DNA of 55,159 bases from Bacteroidota bacterium (lineage in GTDB: Bacteria > Bacteroidota > Bacteroidia > Chitinophagales > Chitinophagaceae), in contig JAFAGR010000094.1 of NCBI GenBank assembly GCA_023422565.1, forward strand, positions 1 through 55,159, in the 5' to 3' direction. Made by a program: the position numbers and the translations under genes. Positions 17,250-25,845 of this stretch are shown here, piece after piece (the stretch's first letter is position 1; each line of letters opens with the position of its first letter). Below the pieces are notes generated by a model. It was given only the letters and a program-made list of their open reading frames with translations, did not search any database and was not told where the DNA came from.

Positions 17250-17318
17250 AGATTTTTTTGACTCTTACAAACAATTTAAAACATTTACAATATACAAAAG
17301 AATCGACGTTTATCAGGC

Positions 17319-17339
17319 CCCGCTTAATGAAAGAGCGGG
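17319..17339. other. Hairpin between the GNAT gene and acpP
   Basis: CCCGCT/AGCGGG form a 6-bp GC-rich stem with a 9-nt loop, not followed by T residues. It lies in the 259-bp divergent gap between the acetyltransferase and acpP, which otherwise holds only the acpP promoter. Confidence 0.4.
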
Positions 17340-17450
17340 AGGAGGGAAGTTGAAAACAGGTATTTCCCATTTTCAGAGGGCGGCTAAGAGCAGTTTCCGG
17401 TACACTGTAACGCTTGCTGGTAAAGGGTTTGAAGCACTTTGAGGGAAATA

Positions 17451-17480
17451 TTTGGAATTAGTTCAAAAAGTATATTTTTG
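17451..17480 (+). promoter_or_regulatory. Promoter of acpP-fabF
   Basis: TTTG at 17451-17454, an 18-bp spacer and TATTTTTG at 17473-17480 match the Bacteroidota consensus TTTG-N19-TAnnTTTG almost perfectly. The predicted start of transcription leaves a leader of about 20 nt before acpP. This is the best promoter match in the window. Confidence 0.75.
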
Positions 17481-17508
17481 CACCTGTATTTAACTAAAAT
17501 ATACTATC

Positions 17509-17745
17509 ATGTCAGACATTGCAACAAGAGTTAAAAAAATCATTGTTGACAAATTAGGGGTTGATGAAGCTGAAGTTACTCCTGAAGCTTCTTTCACTAA
17601 TGATTTAGGTGCCGATAGCCTGGATACCGTAGAATTGATCATGGAATTTGAAAAAGAATTTAATATTTCTATTCCAGACGAACAGGCTGAAACCATTACC
17701 ACTGTTGGGCAGGCAGTGTCTTACCTGGAAGAGAACGCCAAGTAA
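17509..17745 (+). CDS. acpP: Acyl carrier protein
   Basis: A 78-residue acidic acyl carrier protein that carries growing fatty acyl chains on 4'-phosphopantetheine. The attachment serine is Ser37 within GADSLDTVEL, and the four-helix pattern and length are standard. A strong promoter precedes it and fabF follows after 26 nt, the conserved acpP-fabF arrangement of type II fatty-acid synthesis. Confidence 0.97.
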   Translation: MSDIATRVKKIIVDKLGVDEAEVTPEASFTNDLGADSLDTVELIMEFEKEFNISIPDEQAETITTVGQAVSYLEENAK

Positions 17746-17771
17746 TATCATTTTAATTTTCACAGGCAATC

Positions 17772-19022
17772 ATGAGTTTAAAGCGAGTTGTTGTAACGGG
17801 ATTGGGAGCAATTACACCGATCGGGAAAACCGTACCTGAATATTGGGAAGGTTTGATCAATGGTGAAAGCGGTTGCGATTTCATCCGCCAGTTCGATGTC
17901 TCAAAATTTAAAACCAGGTTTGCCTGTGAGGTTAAAGATTTTGATCCTACAACTTACCTTGATAAAAAGGAAGCCCGTAAACTGGACAGGTATTGCCAAT
18001 TTGCACTCGTGGCCAGCGATGAAGCGGTCAAAGACGCGGGCATAAATGCAGAAAACGTTAACCCCGACAGGGTGGGCGTGATCTTCGCATCCGGTATCGG
18101 CGGGCTCATCACCTTCCAGGAGGAAGTGATGAATTTCGCGGCAGGCGATGGAACTCCAAGGTTCAATCCTTTTTTCATCCCCAAGATGATCCTGGATATC
18201 GCGGCCGGGCAGATCTCAATGCGCCATGGATTTCGCGGACCGAATTTCGCCGTAGTGAGTGCATGCGCTTCTTCTACAAATGCCATCATTGATGCTTTTG
18301 ACAACATTCGTTTGAATAAGGCTGATATAATTATAACAGGAGGAAGTGAGGCCGTGATAAGCGCTGCCGGCGTTGGTGGTTTTAATGCCATGAAAGCGCT
18401 TAGCGAAAGAAACGAAGATCCCAAAACTGCCAGCAGGCCATTTGATAAAGAACGCGATGGTTTTGTGATGGGTGAAGGCGCCGGTGTTCTTGTATTGGAG
18501 AGCCTGGAACATGCTCTTGCACGCGGCGCAAAGATCTATTGCGAAATCGCCGGAGGTGGCGCCACTGCTGATGCGCATCATATTACCGCACCACATCCTG
18601 AAGGCCTTGGTGCAAAAAATGTAATGACGGTTGCATTGAAAGATGCCGGTATGGATGCTTCGGAGATCGATTACATTAATGTGCATGGAACCTCCACTCC
18701 ACTCGGCGATATTGCAGAAACAAAGGCGATACTCAGTGTTTTTGGAGAACAGGCATACAACCTCAATATTTCTTCAACAAAAAGTATGACCGGCCACTGC
18801 CTGGGCGCAGCCGGCGCATTGGAAGCTTTGGCCTGCATTCTCGCAGTTACCAAAGATGTAGTTCCACCTACGATCAATCATTCGGTTGATGATCCGGAAC
18901 TTGATCCCAAACTCAACTTCACTTTCAACAAAGCGCAACATCGCACGGTGAATGCCGCACTCAGCAACACTTTTGGCTTTGGCGGGCACAATGCCTCTGT
19001 GGTGATCCGCAAATACAAGTAA
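17772..19022 (+). CDS. fabF: 3-oxoacyl-[acyl-carrier-protein] synthase II
   Basis: A 416-residue elongating condensing enzyme that joins malonyl-ACP to acyl-ACP in fatty-acid synthesis. The catalytic Cys-His-His triad is intact: Cys165 in VVSACASS, His305 in NVHGTSTP and His342 in SMTGHCLG. Gly-rich GFGGHN lies near the C terminus as expected. It is cotranscribed with acpP and precedes rnc, a gene order common in Bacteroidota. Confidence 0.97.
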   Translation: MSLKRVVVTGLGAITPIGKTVPEYWEGLINGESGCDFIRQFDVSKFKTRFACEVKDFDPTTYLDKKEARKLDRYCQFALVASDEAVKDAGINAENVNPDRVGVIFASGIGGLITFQEEVMNFAAGDGTPRFNPFFIPKMILDIAAGQISMRHGFRGPNFAVVSACASSTNAIIDAFDNIRLNKADIIITGGSEAVISAAGVGGFNAMKALSERNEDPKTASRPFDKERDGFVMGEGAGVLVLESLEHALARGAKIYCEIAGGGATADAHHITAPHPEGLGAKNVMTVALKDAGMDASEIDYINVHGTSTPLGDIAETKAILSVFGEQAYNLNISSTKSMTGHCLGAAGALEALACILAVTKDVVPPTINHSVDDPELDPKLNFTFNKAQHRTVNAALSNTFGFGGHNASVVIRKYK

Positions 19023-19039
19023 TTCGTCGCTATTTTGGT

Positions 19040-19099
19040 TTTTCGAAATTTGACAAGAGTTAAGGGAGGTCTCCATAGTGTTGTCAGGTCCTTCGAAAA
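19040..19099 (+). other. Long imperfect inverted repeat upstream of rnc
   Basis: TTTTCGAA (19040-19047) pairs with TTCGAAAA (19092-19099) and TGACAA (19051-19056) with TTGTCA (19081-19086), separated by small internal loops. The 24-nt apical part contains GGAG and CTCC. As RNA this would be a large bulged hairpin between fabF and rnc, possibly an RNase III target. Confidence 0.5.
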
Positions 19100-19110
19100 G
19101 GATCGCCAAC

Positions 19111-19142
19111 CAATCTCCAAATTGCCAAATCATCAAATCGGT
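19111..19142. repeat. 8-bp word array (AAATCATC type)
   Basis: Four consecutive 8-bp words (CAATCTCC, AAATTGCC, AAATCATC, AAATCGGT). In reverse orientation they resemble the TGATTTGA array at 43782-43818. Located between fabF and rnc. Confidence 0.55.
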
Positions 19143-19175
19143 TAATTGATTTAATTTCGGGAAAAACTATATCGT

Positions 19176-19895
19176 ATTAAGACACTAGGATTCATCAGGC
19201 AATTTTTTGAAGGAGCCCCTCACAAAAAGGCATTTAAGAAACAATTGCATAATGTATTGGGATTTGTTCCCGGCGATCTTGCAATTTATAAAGCCGCGCT
19301 GAGTCATCGTTCTGTTAGAGAAGGCACGGATGAAAATAATGAAAGATTGGAGTTTTTAGGCGATGCCGTGCTGAGTTCTATTATTGCCCACCATCTTTTT
19401 AGAAAGTACCCGTACAAAGGCGAAGGGTTCTTAACGGAAATGCGAAGTAAAATGGTGAACCGCACAAAGCTTAATGAGATCGCTTTGAAGATGGGCTTGA
19501 AAAAGATCACGCTTTATAACAAGTTCGATAACGCTTTGAAGATATCACAGATCTTTGGCAACACGCTCGAGGCTTTGATAGGTGCGGTTTATCTTGATAT
19601 CGGCTATAAAAAGACTGCAAAATGGGTTGAGCAGCGGATCATTCTTCCCCACCTCATTACTGAAGAACTCGAAAGCATTGACATCAACATAAAAAATAAA
19701 CTTTACGGTTGGGCAAATAAGAACGGCCGCGCACTTGAGTTTACTACGTTGGAGGAAAAATTTGAAAACGGAAGGCGATTATTTACAATAGGCGCAACCG
19801 TTGACGGCGAGCTTATTTCAAAGGCAAAAGGTTTTAATAAAAAAGATGCGAGCCAGATAGCAGCACAACTGGCAGTAGAAAAGCTTGGACTGTAA
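19176..19895 (+). CDS. rnc: Ribonuclease III (start uncertain)
   Basis: A double-strand-specific endoribonuclease for rRNA and mRNA processing. The catalytic helix ERLEFLGDAVLSS and the second acidic patch GNTLEALIGAVYLD are intact, and a C-terminal dsRNA-binding domain ends in the usual KKDASQIAAQLAVEKL. The first canonical start in the frame is TTG at 19245, which would give 216 residues. The frame stays open upstream to a stop at 19152, and its translation (FIRQFFEGAPHKKAFKKQL) resembles the N-terminal extension of Bacteroidota RNase III. The start given here is the ATT at 19176, which is tentative. gpsA follows after 29 nt. Confidence 0.85.
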   Translation: MKTLGFIRQFFEGAPHKKAFKKQLHNVLGFVPGDLAIYKAALSHRSVREGTDENNERLEFLGDAVLSSIIAHHLFRKYPYKGEGFLTEMRSKMVNRTKLNEIALKMGLKKITLYNKFDNALKISQIFGNTLEALIGAVYLDIGYKKTAKWVEQRIILPHLITEELESIDINIKNKLYGWANKNGRALEFTTLEEKFENGRRLFTIGATVDGELISKAKGFNKKDASQIAAQLAVEKLGL

Positions 19896-19924
19896 AGATG
19901 TCTAACGGATACTAATACACGAAG

Positions 19925-20965
19925 ATGAAGAGCATTGGAATTTTAGGAAGTGGAAGCTGGGGAACTGCCCTTGCGAAACTGATGACAGACAGCGGCCGGC
20001 GAATAACCTGGTGGAACAGGAGCGAGGCAGCTATCGGGAAGATCATGAGGACCGGGAGAAATCCGCAATATCTTTCCTCCGCTCATTTTGATGTATCGCG
20101 ATTGTCGCTTAGTACAGATCCTCTGGAAGTATTAAAAGATGCTGAAGTGATCGTTATCGCAATTCCATCGGCATATGTGGAAGAAGTTTTAGAAAAACTT
20201 CCCGCAGACAGCTTGAAAGGAAAGAAGGTTATCTCTGCAATAAAGGGAATTTTGCCTTCGCAGAACATGTTGTTGAATGACTATCTTAAAAAGCATTTCA
20301 ATTTTCCGCTGGAAGATTATTTCGCTGTGATGGGCCCGTGCCATGCGGAGGAAGTTGCGGCAAAAAAATTGTCTTATCTCACTTTCTCCGGAATTGATGA
20401 AAAGGGGGCTGAAGAGATGGCTGCTCTTTTTAAAACACCGTATCTGAACACGGTGATCAACAAAGATATTTATGGAGTGCAGTATGCCGCCGTGTTAAAA
20501 AATATCTATGCTGTGGGAGCGGGGATAGCTCACGGCCTTGATTACGGCGACAATTTTTTAAGTGTCTTAATTGCCAACAGTGCTGATGAAATGGCCGGAA
20601 TGTTGCGCAAAGCCGGTATTATAAATGCTGAAGTTGGGTATATAGACCATGGAAAATTTCATTCTAAGGAAACTCACACCAACTATGCGGCTTCAGTATA
20701 CCTTGGAGATCTTTTAGTGACCTCATATTCCCTTCACAGCCGCAACCGCACCTTTGGGAATATGATCGGTAAAGGATATTCGGTAAAGGCTGCGCAACTT
20801 GAAATGAACCAGGTGGCGGAAGGCTATAATGCCAGCCGGTGCATGCACATCCTGAACAGTAAGATAGAGGCTGATATGCCCATCGCCTCTGCAGTGTATA
20901 GGATATTATGGGAAAACATGCCTGCCGAAGAAGGTTTTGCGCAAATTGAAAGCGTGTTGGTTTAA
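19925..20965 (+). CDS. gpsA: Glycerol-3-phosphate dehydrogenase [NAD(P)+]
   Basis: A 346-residue cytoplasmic enzyme that reduces dihydroxyacetone phosphate to sn-glycerol 3-phosphate for phospholipid synthesis. The N-terminal Rossmann motif is GILGSGSWGTALA. The catalytic region includes AAVLKNIYAVGAGIAHGL with the conserved lysine, and GPCHAEE is the family's substrate-side loop. It follows rnc by 29 nt on the same strand. Its stop codon overlaps that of the convergent hemW gene. Confidence 0.95.
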   Translation: MKSIGILGSGSWGTALAKLMTDSGRRITWWNRSEAAIGKIMRTGRNPQYLSSAHFDVSRLSLSTDPLEVLKDAEVIVIAIPSAYVEEVLEKLPADSLKGKKVISAIKGILPSQNMLLNDYLKKHFNFPLEDYFAVMGPCHAEEVAAKKLSYLTFSGIDEKGAEEMAALFKTPYLNTVINKDIYGVQYAAVLKNIYAVGAGIAHGLDYGDNFLSVLIANSADEMAGMLRKAGIINAEVGYIDHGKFHSKETHTNYAASVYLGDLLVTSYSLHSRNRTFGNMIGKGYSVKAAQLEMNQVAEGYNASRCMHILNSKIEADMPIASAVYRILWENMPAEEGFAQIESVLV

Positions 20966-22089
20966 GCAAATAGTGAAGCTGCGATTCCGTCTGCAAATAA
21001 TTTGCCTTCATCAGTAAGCACGAGGCAATTGTTAGTGTTCAACATTTTTCCGCCGGAGATCCATTGTTGCGACTCCTGAAGTAAATTTTCCGTTAGGTTC
21101 CTTCCGAATTCCCTTTCGCATCTTTCAATTGAAATGCCTTCAATGGTGCGAATGGATATCATAACGAATTCATTCCATTTTTCTGAAGAGCTGAGTGTTT
21201 CCGACACCGCGCAGGGTTCATTGTTTAAAATGTTCTTTGCGTAAAGTGCGTTGTTGTTCAGGTTCCATTTTCGCACATCATTTCCATTGAAGCTATGGGC
21301 GGAAGGGCCGAAGCCGTAATAAGGAAGCCCTTTCCAGTAACTGCTGTTGTGCCTGCTTCTAAAGCCGGGGAGAGCAAAATTGCTTATCTCGTAATGTTCA
21401 TAACCGGCATTTCTTAAATGATCCATCACCATTAAAAACTGCCGGGACTGTTTTTCCGAACTAACGTTTTCGGATAAACGTTTTTTAATCTGATGGTCCA
21501 GAATGGTCTTTGGCTCCACGGTAAGGGCGTAACATGAAATGTGGGGCACTTTTTTGCCAACGATCACCTCAATATTTTTTATCAGTTCATCGTCACTCAA
21601 CAGGGGCGAACCATATATGAGATCAACGGAAAAATTTTCGAATCCGGCAGCTGAAATGTCATCAATGCATTGAAGTGCCTGCTGCGAATTATGCGCCCTG
21701 TTCATCCACTGCAATTCCTGTTCGTTAAAACTTTGTATACCCACGCTCAAGCGGTTTATACCAGTTTCCCTCCATGCTTTTAATTTTTGCGGGTTGATAT
21801 CGTCAGGGTTTGCTTCAAGAGTGATCTCGGCTTCGGGGCTGATGTGGAAACGGTTTACAGCCTCCATAAGTGTTACCAGTTCAGCATCTTCAAGAATACT
21901 TGGAGTGCCTCCTCCGAAATAAATGGTTTGGATCAAGGTATCTTTTTCTGCCAAAATAGCTGCCCCCGTAATTTCATGCACAATGGCATCCAAAACGAGT
22001 TTTTTTTGAGTAAGCGTGGTGGAAAAGTGGAAGTTGCAGTAGCTGCAACTCTTTTTGCAGAAAGGGATATGTATGTAAATGCCCGCCAA
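20962..22089 (-). CDS. hemW: Radical SAM haem chaperone HemW
   Basis: A 375-residue radical SAM protein of the HemW type (formerly HemN-like), thought to deliver haem to client proteins rather than oxidise coproporphyrinogen. The 4Fe-4S motif is Cys11-x3-Cys15-x2-Cys18 in FCKKSCSYC, and GGGTPS binds SAM. The N-terminal MAGIYIHIPFC fits the family exactly and is reached only from a TTG at 22089; the few codons upstream contain no ATG before a stop. It diverges from an Omp85 gene with 36 bp between starts and shares its stop region with gpsA. Confidence 0.93.
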   Translation of the reverse strand: MAGIYIHIPFCKKSCSYCNFHFSTTLTQKKLVLDAIVHEITGAAILAEKDTLIQTIYFGGGTPSILEDAELVTLMEAVNRFHISPEAEITLEANPDDINPQKLKAWRETGINRLSVGIQSFNEQELQWMNRAHNSQQALQCIDDISAAGFENFSVDLIYGSPLLSDDELIKNIEVIVGKKVPHISCYALTVEPKTILDHQIKKRLSENVSSEKQSRQFLMVMDHLRNAGYEHYEISNFALPGFRSRHNSSYWKGLPYYGFGPSAHSFNGNDVRKWNLNNNALYAKNILNNEPCAVSETLSSSEKWNEFVMISIRTIEGISIERCEREFGRNLTENLLQESQQWISGGKMLNTNNCLVLTDEGKLFADGIAASLFA

Positions 22090-22102
22090 AATGTTAGTTT
22101 TA

Positions 22103-22110
22103 CAAAATTA
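22103..22110 (-). promoter_or_regulatory. -7 promoter element of hemW
   Basis: Minus-strand TAATTTTG matches TAnnTTTG, 13 nt before the TTG start of hemW, in the 36-bp divergent gap. No matching -33 element at the usual spacing was seen. Confidence 0.45.
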
Positions 22111-22125
22111 TTACCCAAGTGCCAC

Positions 22126-23925
22126 ATGCCTGCCTCAAATCTGTTAAAGCTGCTGCTGTTGATGTTTTTCGGAGGCCTGGTCAATTCTGCATCCGGGCAG
22201 GATACCTTGGAAGTTCCTTTTCTGCAGCACCATTTTGTGGACAAAGATACCTCCTTTCGCCCAGGCGATTTAAAATGGGAAAGCAGGTTTACATCCAGGG
22301 AACAACTAAATGATTATCTGGCAAAACTTCCTGCCGCACTTCAAATGCGTGGCTATCCGCTTGCTTCCGTAGATAGTTCATGGGTTATTGATTCAACTGT
22401 GCACGTGAAGATTTTTGCAGGCCCCGAATATAAATTTATCTCTCTGAAGCCTTCCGGAATCGGCGATGATGCACTGGCTGCGGCCGGATTTAGAAGCAGG
22501 AATTTTCAGAACAAGCCCCTCAACATTTCACAAATTTCTCAATTGCAGGCTAAGTTATTACAGTACTACGACAGAGTTGGCTATCCCTTTGCCCGGGTGT
22601 ATCTCGATAGTGTGGTTGTTACTAACGGTAATATGTATGCGCTTTTGAAATCGGAAACATTGTTACTGTATCATATTGACAGTATCCGGGTTTTCGGCAA
22701 GGTGAAATTGAAAAAACATTTTCTCAATCAATACCTGGGAATATCAGACAGAAGTTTATACAACGGGGAACAACTTAATCAGGTCGATAAAAAAATATCT
22801 GCCCTTCCTTTTGTAAAAGCTTCCCAGCCTTCCGAAATTACAATGCTCGGCAGCGGTGCACTGCTCGACCTCTATCTTGAACCTCGCAAAAACAGCCAGG
22901 CCAGCGTACTGCTGGGATTTTTACCTGATGCTTCGCGAGACGGAAAACTATTATTGACCGGAGATGTACTCATTGATCTGAAGAACGCACTTGGCAATGG
23001 GGAGAACATACTTTTTAAATGGCAGCAACTTCAAAAAAGTTCACCAAGATTAAATCTGGGTTTCACCCTTCCGTACATATTCCGATCAAAATTTGGTATT
23101 GATTTTTTGTTTGACCTGTATAAAAAAGATTCAAGTTACCTGCAGGTTAATGGGCAACTAGGGCTTGTGTACGCTGCATCCGCCAATCAAACTGGGAAGG
23201 TGATCATGCAATGGCAGAGTACCGGAATATTACAGGGTGGGATAGATACAAATGCGGTGAAACAAAATCGAAAATTGCCTGATATAATGGATATAAGCGC
23301 TGTGAACGCAGGGCTGCAGTATGAATTTAATTCGACTGATTATCGTTTTAACCCCAGGAAAGGATGGGAGGGGAATTTTATAACCACGGTTGGCGTTAAG
23401 AAAACTCGAAGAAGCGCTGATATTATTTCGATCAAGGATCCGGGTTTCGATTACTCTACTTTATACGACAGCATCCAGGAAAAAGGTTACCAGTTGCGCG
23501 CGAAGATTCAGTTGGCCAGGTTTTTTCCGATCTCAAAACAATCAACATTCAAATGGTCAGTTAATAGCGGTGCATATTTCAGTAAAAATATTTTTCGAAA
23601 TGATCTCTTCCAGATCGGGGGTTTCCGGACCTTGAGGGGTTTCGATGAAGAAGCGATATTTACTGATAAATACCTGATCAATACCGCGGAGTTCCGCTAC
23701 CTGATCGGCGTTAATTCATATCTTTTTATGTTTGCCGACATGGCATGGGCAAAGAATACGGTCAGTAATTTGAATAACCGTTTTTTCGGAGCAGGCCTCG
23801 GTCTGGTGTTTGAAACCAAACTGGGTTTATTGAATGTTGGCTATGCTGCGGGAAAAAGGAATGACATTCCTTTTAATTTGCGGGAGGGTTCCAAACTTCA
23901 TTTTGGCTACACAAATTATTTTTAA
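22126..23925 (+). CDS. Omp85 (BamA/TamA) family outer membrane protein
   Basis: A 599-residue outer-membrane protein with a signal peptide ending near ASGQ, about two or three POTRA-like segments, and a C-terminal 16-strand surface-antigen barrel ending in Tyr-Phe, as outer-membrane barrels do. It is shorter than BamA itself and resembles the smaller TamA-like members that assemble or export proteins or lipids. The conserved barrel signature region reads GGFRTLRGFDEE. The reading frame is open far upstream, but the ATG at 22126 starts the signal peptide. DUF4271 follows after 15 nt, suggesting an operon. Confidence 0.85.
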   Translation: MPASNLLKLLLLMFFGGLVNSASGQDTLEVPFLQHHFVDKDTSFRPGDLKWESRFTSREQLNDYLAKLPAALQMRGYPLASVDSSWVIDSTVHVKIFAGPEYKFISLKPSGIGDDALAAAGFRSRNFQNKPLNISQISQLQAKLLQYYDRVGYPFARVYLDSVVVTNGNMYALLKSETLLLYHIDSIRVFGKVKLKKHFLNQYLGISDRSLYNGEQLNQVDKKISALPFVKASQPSEITMLGSGALLDLYLEPRKNSQASVLLGFLPDASRDGKLLLTGDVLIDLKNALGNGENILFKWQQLQKSSPRLNLGFTLPYIFRSKFGIDFLFDLYKKDSSYLQVNGQLGLVYAASANQTGKVIMQWQSTGILQGGIDTNAVKQNRKLPDIMDISAVNAGLQYEFNSTDYRFNPRKGWEGNFITTVGVKKTRRSADIISIKDPGFDYSTLYDSIQEKGYQLRAKIQLARFFPISKQSTFKWSVNSGAYFSKNIFRNDLFQIGGFRTLRGFDEEAIFTDKYLINTAEFRYLIGVNSYLFMFADMAWAKNTVSNLNNRFFGAGLGLVFETKLGLLNVGYAAGKRNDIPFNLREGSKLHFGYTNYF

Positions 23926-23940
23926 ACAGGTACTATTATT

Positions 23941-24861
23941 TTGAAACTGCTTTTGTTTTTGATGATCCTTGTTTCCGTGAATGGAGCCGTGGCACAAACC
24001 ACAGACTCCTTGCCATCTCTGGATACAACATCACAGACGTTCCAACAAAACCGTGATACCCTGCTTTCCGGAGATAGCCTTTTTTCTGCCGATTCAGCGG
24101 CCATTCCTGCCGGCGGTTCTGTTCTTAAAAAATTACTTTCGGATAATTACCTTATCAACGATTCGATTTCTGCGGTTTCTTACAGAGCATTGCCACGGAA
24201 ACAAACTGGCGATGAATTTGATTTTTACTATCTCCTCGCTCTTTTCATATTCGCAGGAATTCTTCGCGCAGTTTATCCCAGGTACTTCGCCAATATGTTT
24301 CGCGTATTTTTCAATACTTCCTTACGCCAGGGCCAGCTAACCGACCAGTTGTTGCAGGCCAGGCTGTCATCAATGCTCTTTAATCTTTTCTTTGTATTCA
24401 GCACAGGATTTTTTATTTATCAATTCCTTCAATTTTCCGGTGTGATATCCCCCGGCGTGGATGCAAGAATATTGCTGATGATAACTGCAGCACTAACGGT
24501 TATGTATAGTGGTAAATACATTGTTTTAAAATTTACGGGCTGGCTAAGCGGTTTCAGCAAGGAAGCAGAAACATATGTTTTCATTGTGTTTCTTGTGAAC
24601 AAAATACTTGGAATTGTCCTTTTGCCTCTTTCTTTCGTACTTGCTTTTTCGAGTAACAAAATAGCCACAGTTGTAGCTGTGCTTTCGCTGATGGTAATTC
24701 TAGTACTGTTCCTGTTGAGATTTTTCAGGTCTTATGGTATACTGCAGCACCGCGTTCAGGTAAACCGCTTTCATTTTTTTCTTTACATAATTGGAGTGGA
24801 GATTTTGCCTCTTCTGCTCATTTACCGGGCATCGGTAAATATATTGTTGGAGAATGCTTAA
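23941..24861 (+). CDS. DUF4271 membrane protein
   Basis: A 306-residue protein with an N-terminal signal-like segment ending near GAVAQ, a polar stretch rich in Ser/Asp and then several transmembrane helices from about residue 95 to the end. It matches the Bacteroidota-restricted DUF4271 family, of unknown function, usually found next to the uroporphyrinogen-III synthase gene as here. The start is TTG at 23941, which directly begins the signal segment; no ATG is better placed. It lies 15 nt after the Omp85 gene and 26 nt before the hemD-like gene. Confidence 0.78.
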   Translation: MKLLLFLMILVSVNGAVAQTTDSLPSLDTTSQTFQQNRDTLLSGDSLFSADSAAIPAGGSVLKKLLSDNYLINDSISAVSYRALPRKQTGDEFDFYYLLALFIFAGILRAVYPRYFANMFRVFFNTSLRQGQLTDQLLQARLSSMLFNLFFVFSTGFFIYQFLQFSGVISPGVDARILLMITAALTVMYSGKYIVLKFTGWLSGFSKEAETYVFIVFLVNKILGIVLLPLSFVLAFSSNKIATVVAVLSLMVILVLFLLRFFRSYGILQHRVQVNRFHFFLYIIGVEILPLLLIYRASVNILLENA

Positions 24862-24866
24862 TTTTG
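24859..24866 (+). promoter_or_regulatory. -7 promoter element of the hemD-like gene
   Basis: TAATTTTG matches TAnnTTTG and overlaps the stop codon of the DUF4271 gene, 21 nt before the next ATG. It may give the downstream gene its own transcript in addition to readthrough. Confidence 0.45.
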
Positions 24867-24887
24867 CACTAATTCGGAGAGTTAAGT

Positions 24888-25679
24888 ATGGCCAAACAAG
24901 TAGGAAAAAAAACATCTGCTAACCAGCAACAGATCAAGAGAATACTTATAACCCAGCCCAAGCCGGAAGGCTCAAGATCGCCATTCTTTGATCTTGCAGC
25001 GAAGTATAATCTTACGATCGATTTTCATCCCTTCATTGTGGTGGACAGTATCCCTGCGAAGGATTTCCGCAAACAGAAAATAGACATTTCCGCATTTACC
25101 GCCGTGATATTCACCAGCAGAAATGCTATCGATCATTTTTTCCGTATTTGCGAAGAAATGAAAGTGACCGTTTCCCAAGACACCAAGTATTTCTGTATCA
25201 CGGAAGCTGTAGCGCTTTATTTGCAAAAGTTTATCCTTTACCGAAAGCGTAAAGTTTTTTATGGCGCAGACGGGTCTAACAAAAGCTTATTTGATGTGAT
25301 AAATAAGCATAAGGACAACGAAAAATTCCTTTATCCCTGTTCTGAAAATTTTGATAGTGAGATCACGAACTGGCTTCGCAATCATAACTGCGAGTATGCC
25401 ACACCGGTATTGTACCAGATCATAAGCAATGATATCAGAGAGGTAATGTCTAATTCGTACGACATGATTTGTTTCTTCACTCCCGGCGGCGTGCGCAGCC
25501 TCTTGGAAAACTTCCCGGATTATAAGCAAAACGGAACCACACTCGGGGCTTTCGGTGCCAATACTTTTAAGGCGGCTGAGGATGCAGGTTTACGTTTGGA
25601 TGTGAAGGCGCCGCTGCCGCAAACGCCCAGTATGGTGAGTGCGATTGAGAAGTATATTCTTTCGTTGAAGAAAAAATAA
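24888..25679 (+). CDS. hemD: Uroporphyrinogen-III synthase-like protein
   Basis: A 263-residue two-domain protein of the uroporphyrinogen-III synthase (HemD) family, which inverts ring D and closes the tetrapyrrole for haem and cobalamin. Typical pieces are ILITQPKPEGS at the start, FTSRNAIDHFF near residue 75, and CFFTPGGVRSLLENF in the second domain. HemD sequences diverge strongly and no catalytic residues are conserved, so the enzyme call rests on fold pattern and on the DUF4271 neighbour. The product would serve haem and the B12 required by nrdJ if the rest of the pathway is present. Confidence 0.8.
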   Translation: MAKQVGKKTSANQQQIKRILITQPKPEGSRSPFFDLAAKYNLTIDFHPFIVVDSIPAKDFRKQKIDISAFTAVIFTSRNAIDHFFRICEEMKVTVSQDTKYFCITEAVALYLQKFILYRKRKVFYGADGSNKSLFDVINKHKDNEKFLYPCSENFDSEITNWLRNHNCEYATPVLYQIISNDIREVMSNSYDMICFFTPGGVRSLLENFPDYKQNGTTLGAFGANTFKAAEDAGLRLDVKAPLPQTPSMVSAIEKYILSLKKK

Positions 25680-25845
25680 AAGGATAAGGCAAAGGGTTTG
25701 CAGAGGCATCAGAGAATGATGTTTGTGTCTGATTTCTTAAGATGGTTGCTTAGGAGAGATGGTGCTGATTTTTATTTTGGGGATTTTTAAAAGAAACTTT
25801 TCAATCAGCAACAACCTCGGGCTGTTTAGCTTCCCGATGCTCCAT

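Noticed and set aside
17221..17442. 73-codon plus-strand frame upstream of acpP
   Set aside because: Overlaps the GNAT start, crosses a hairpin and shows no protein-like features.
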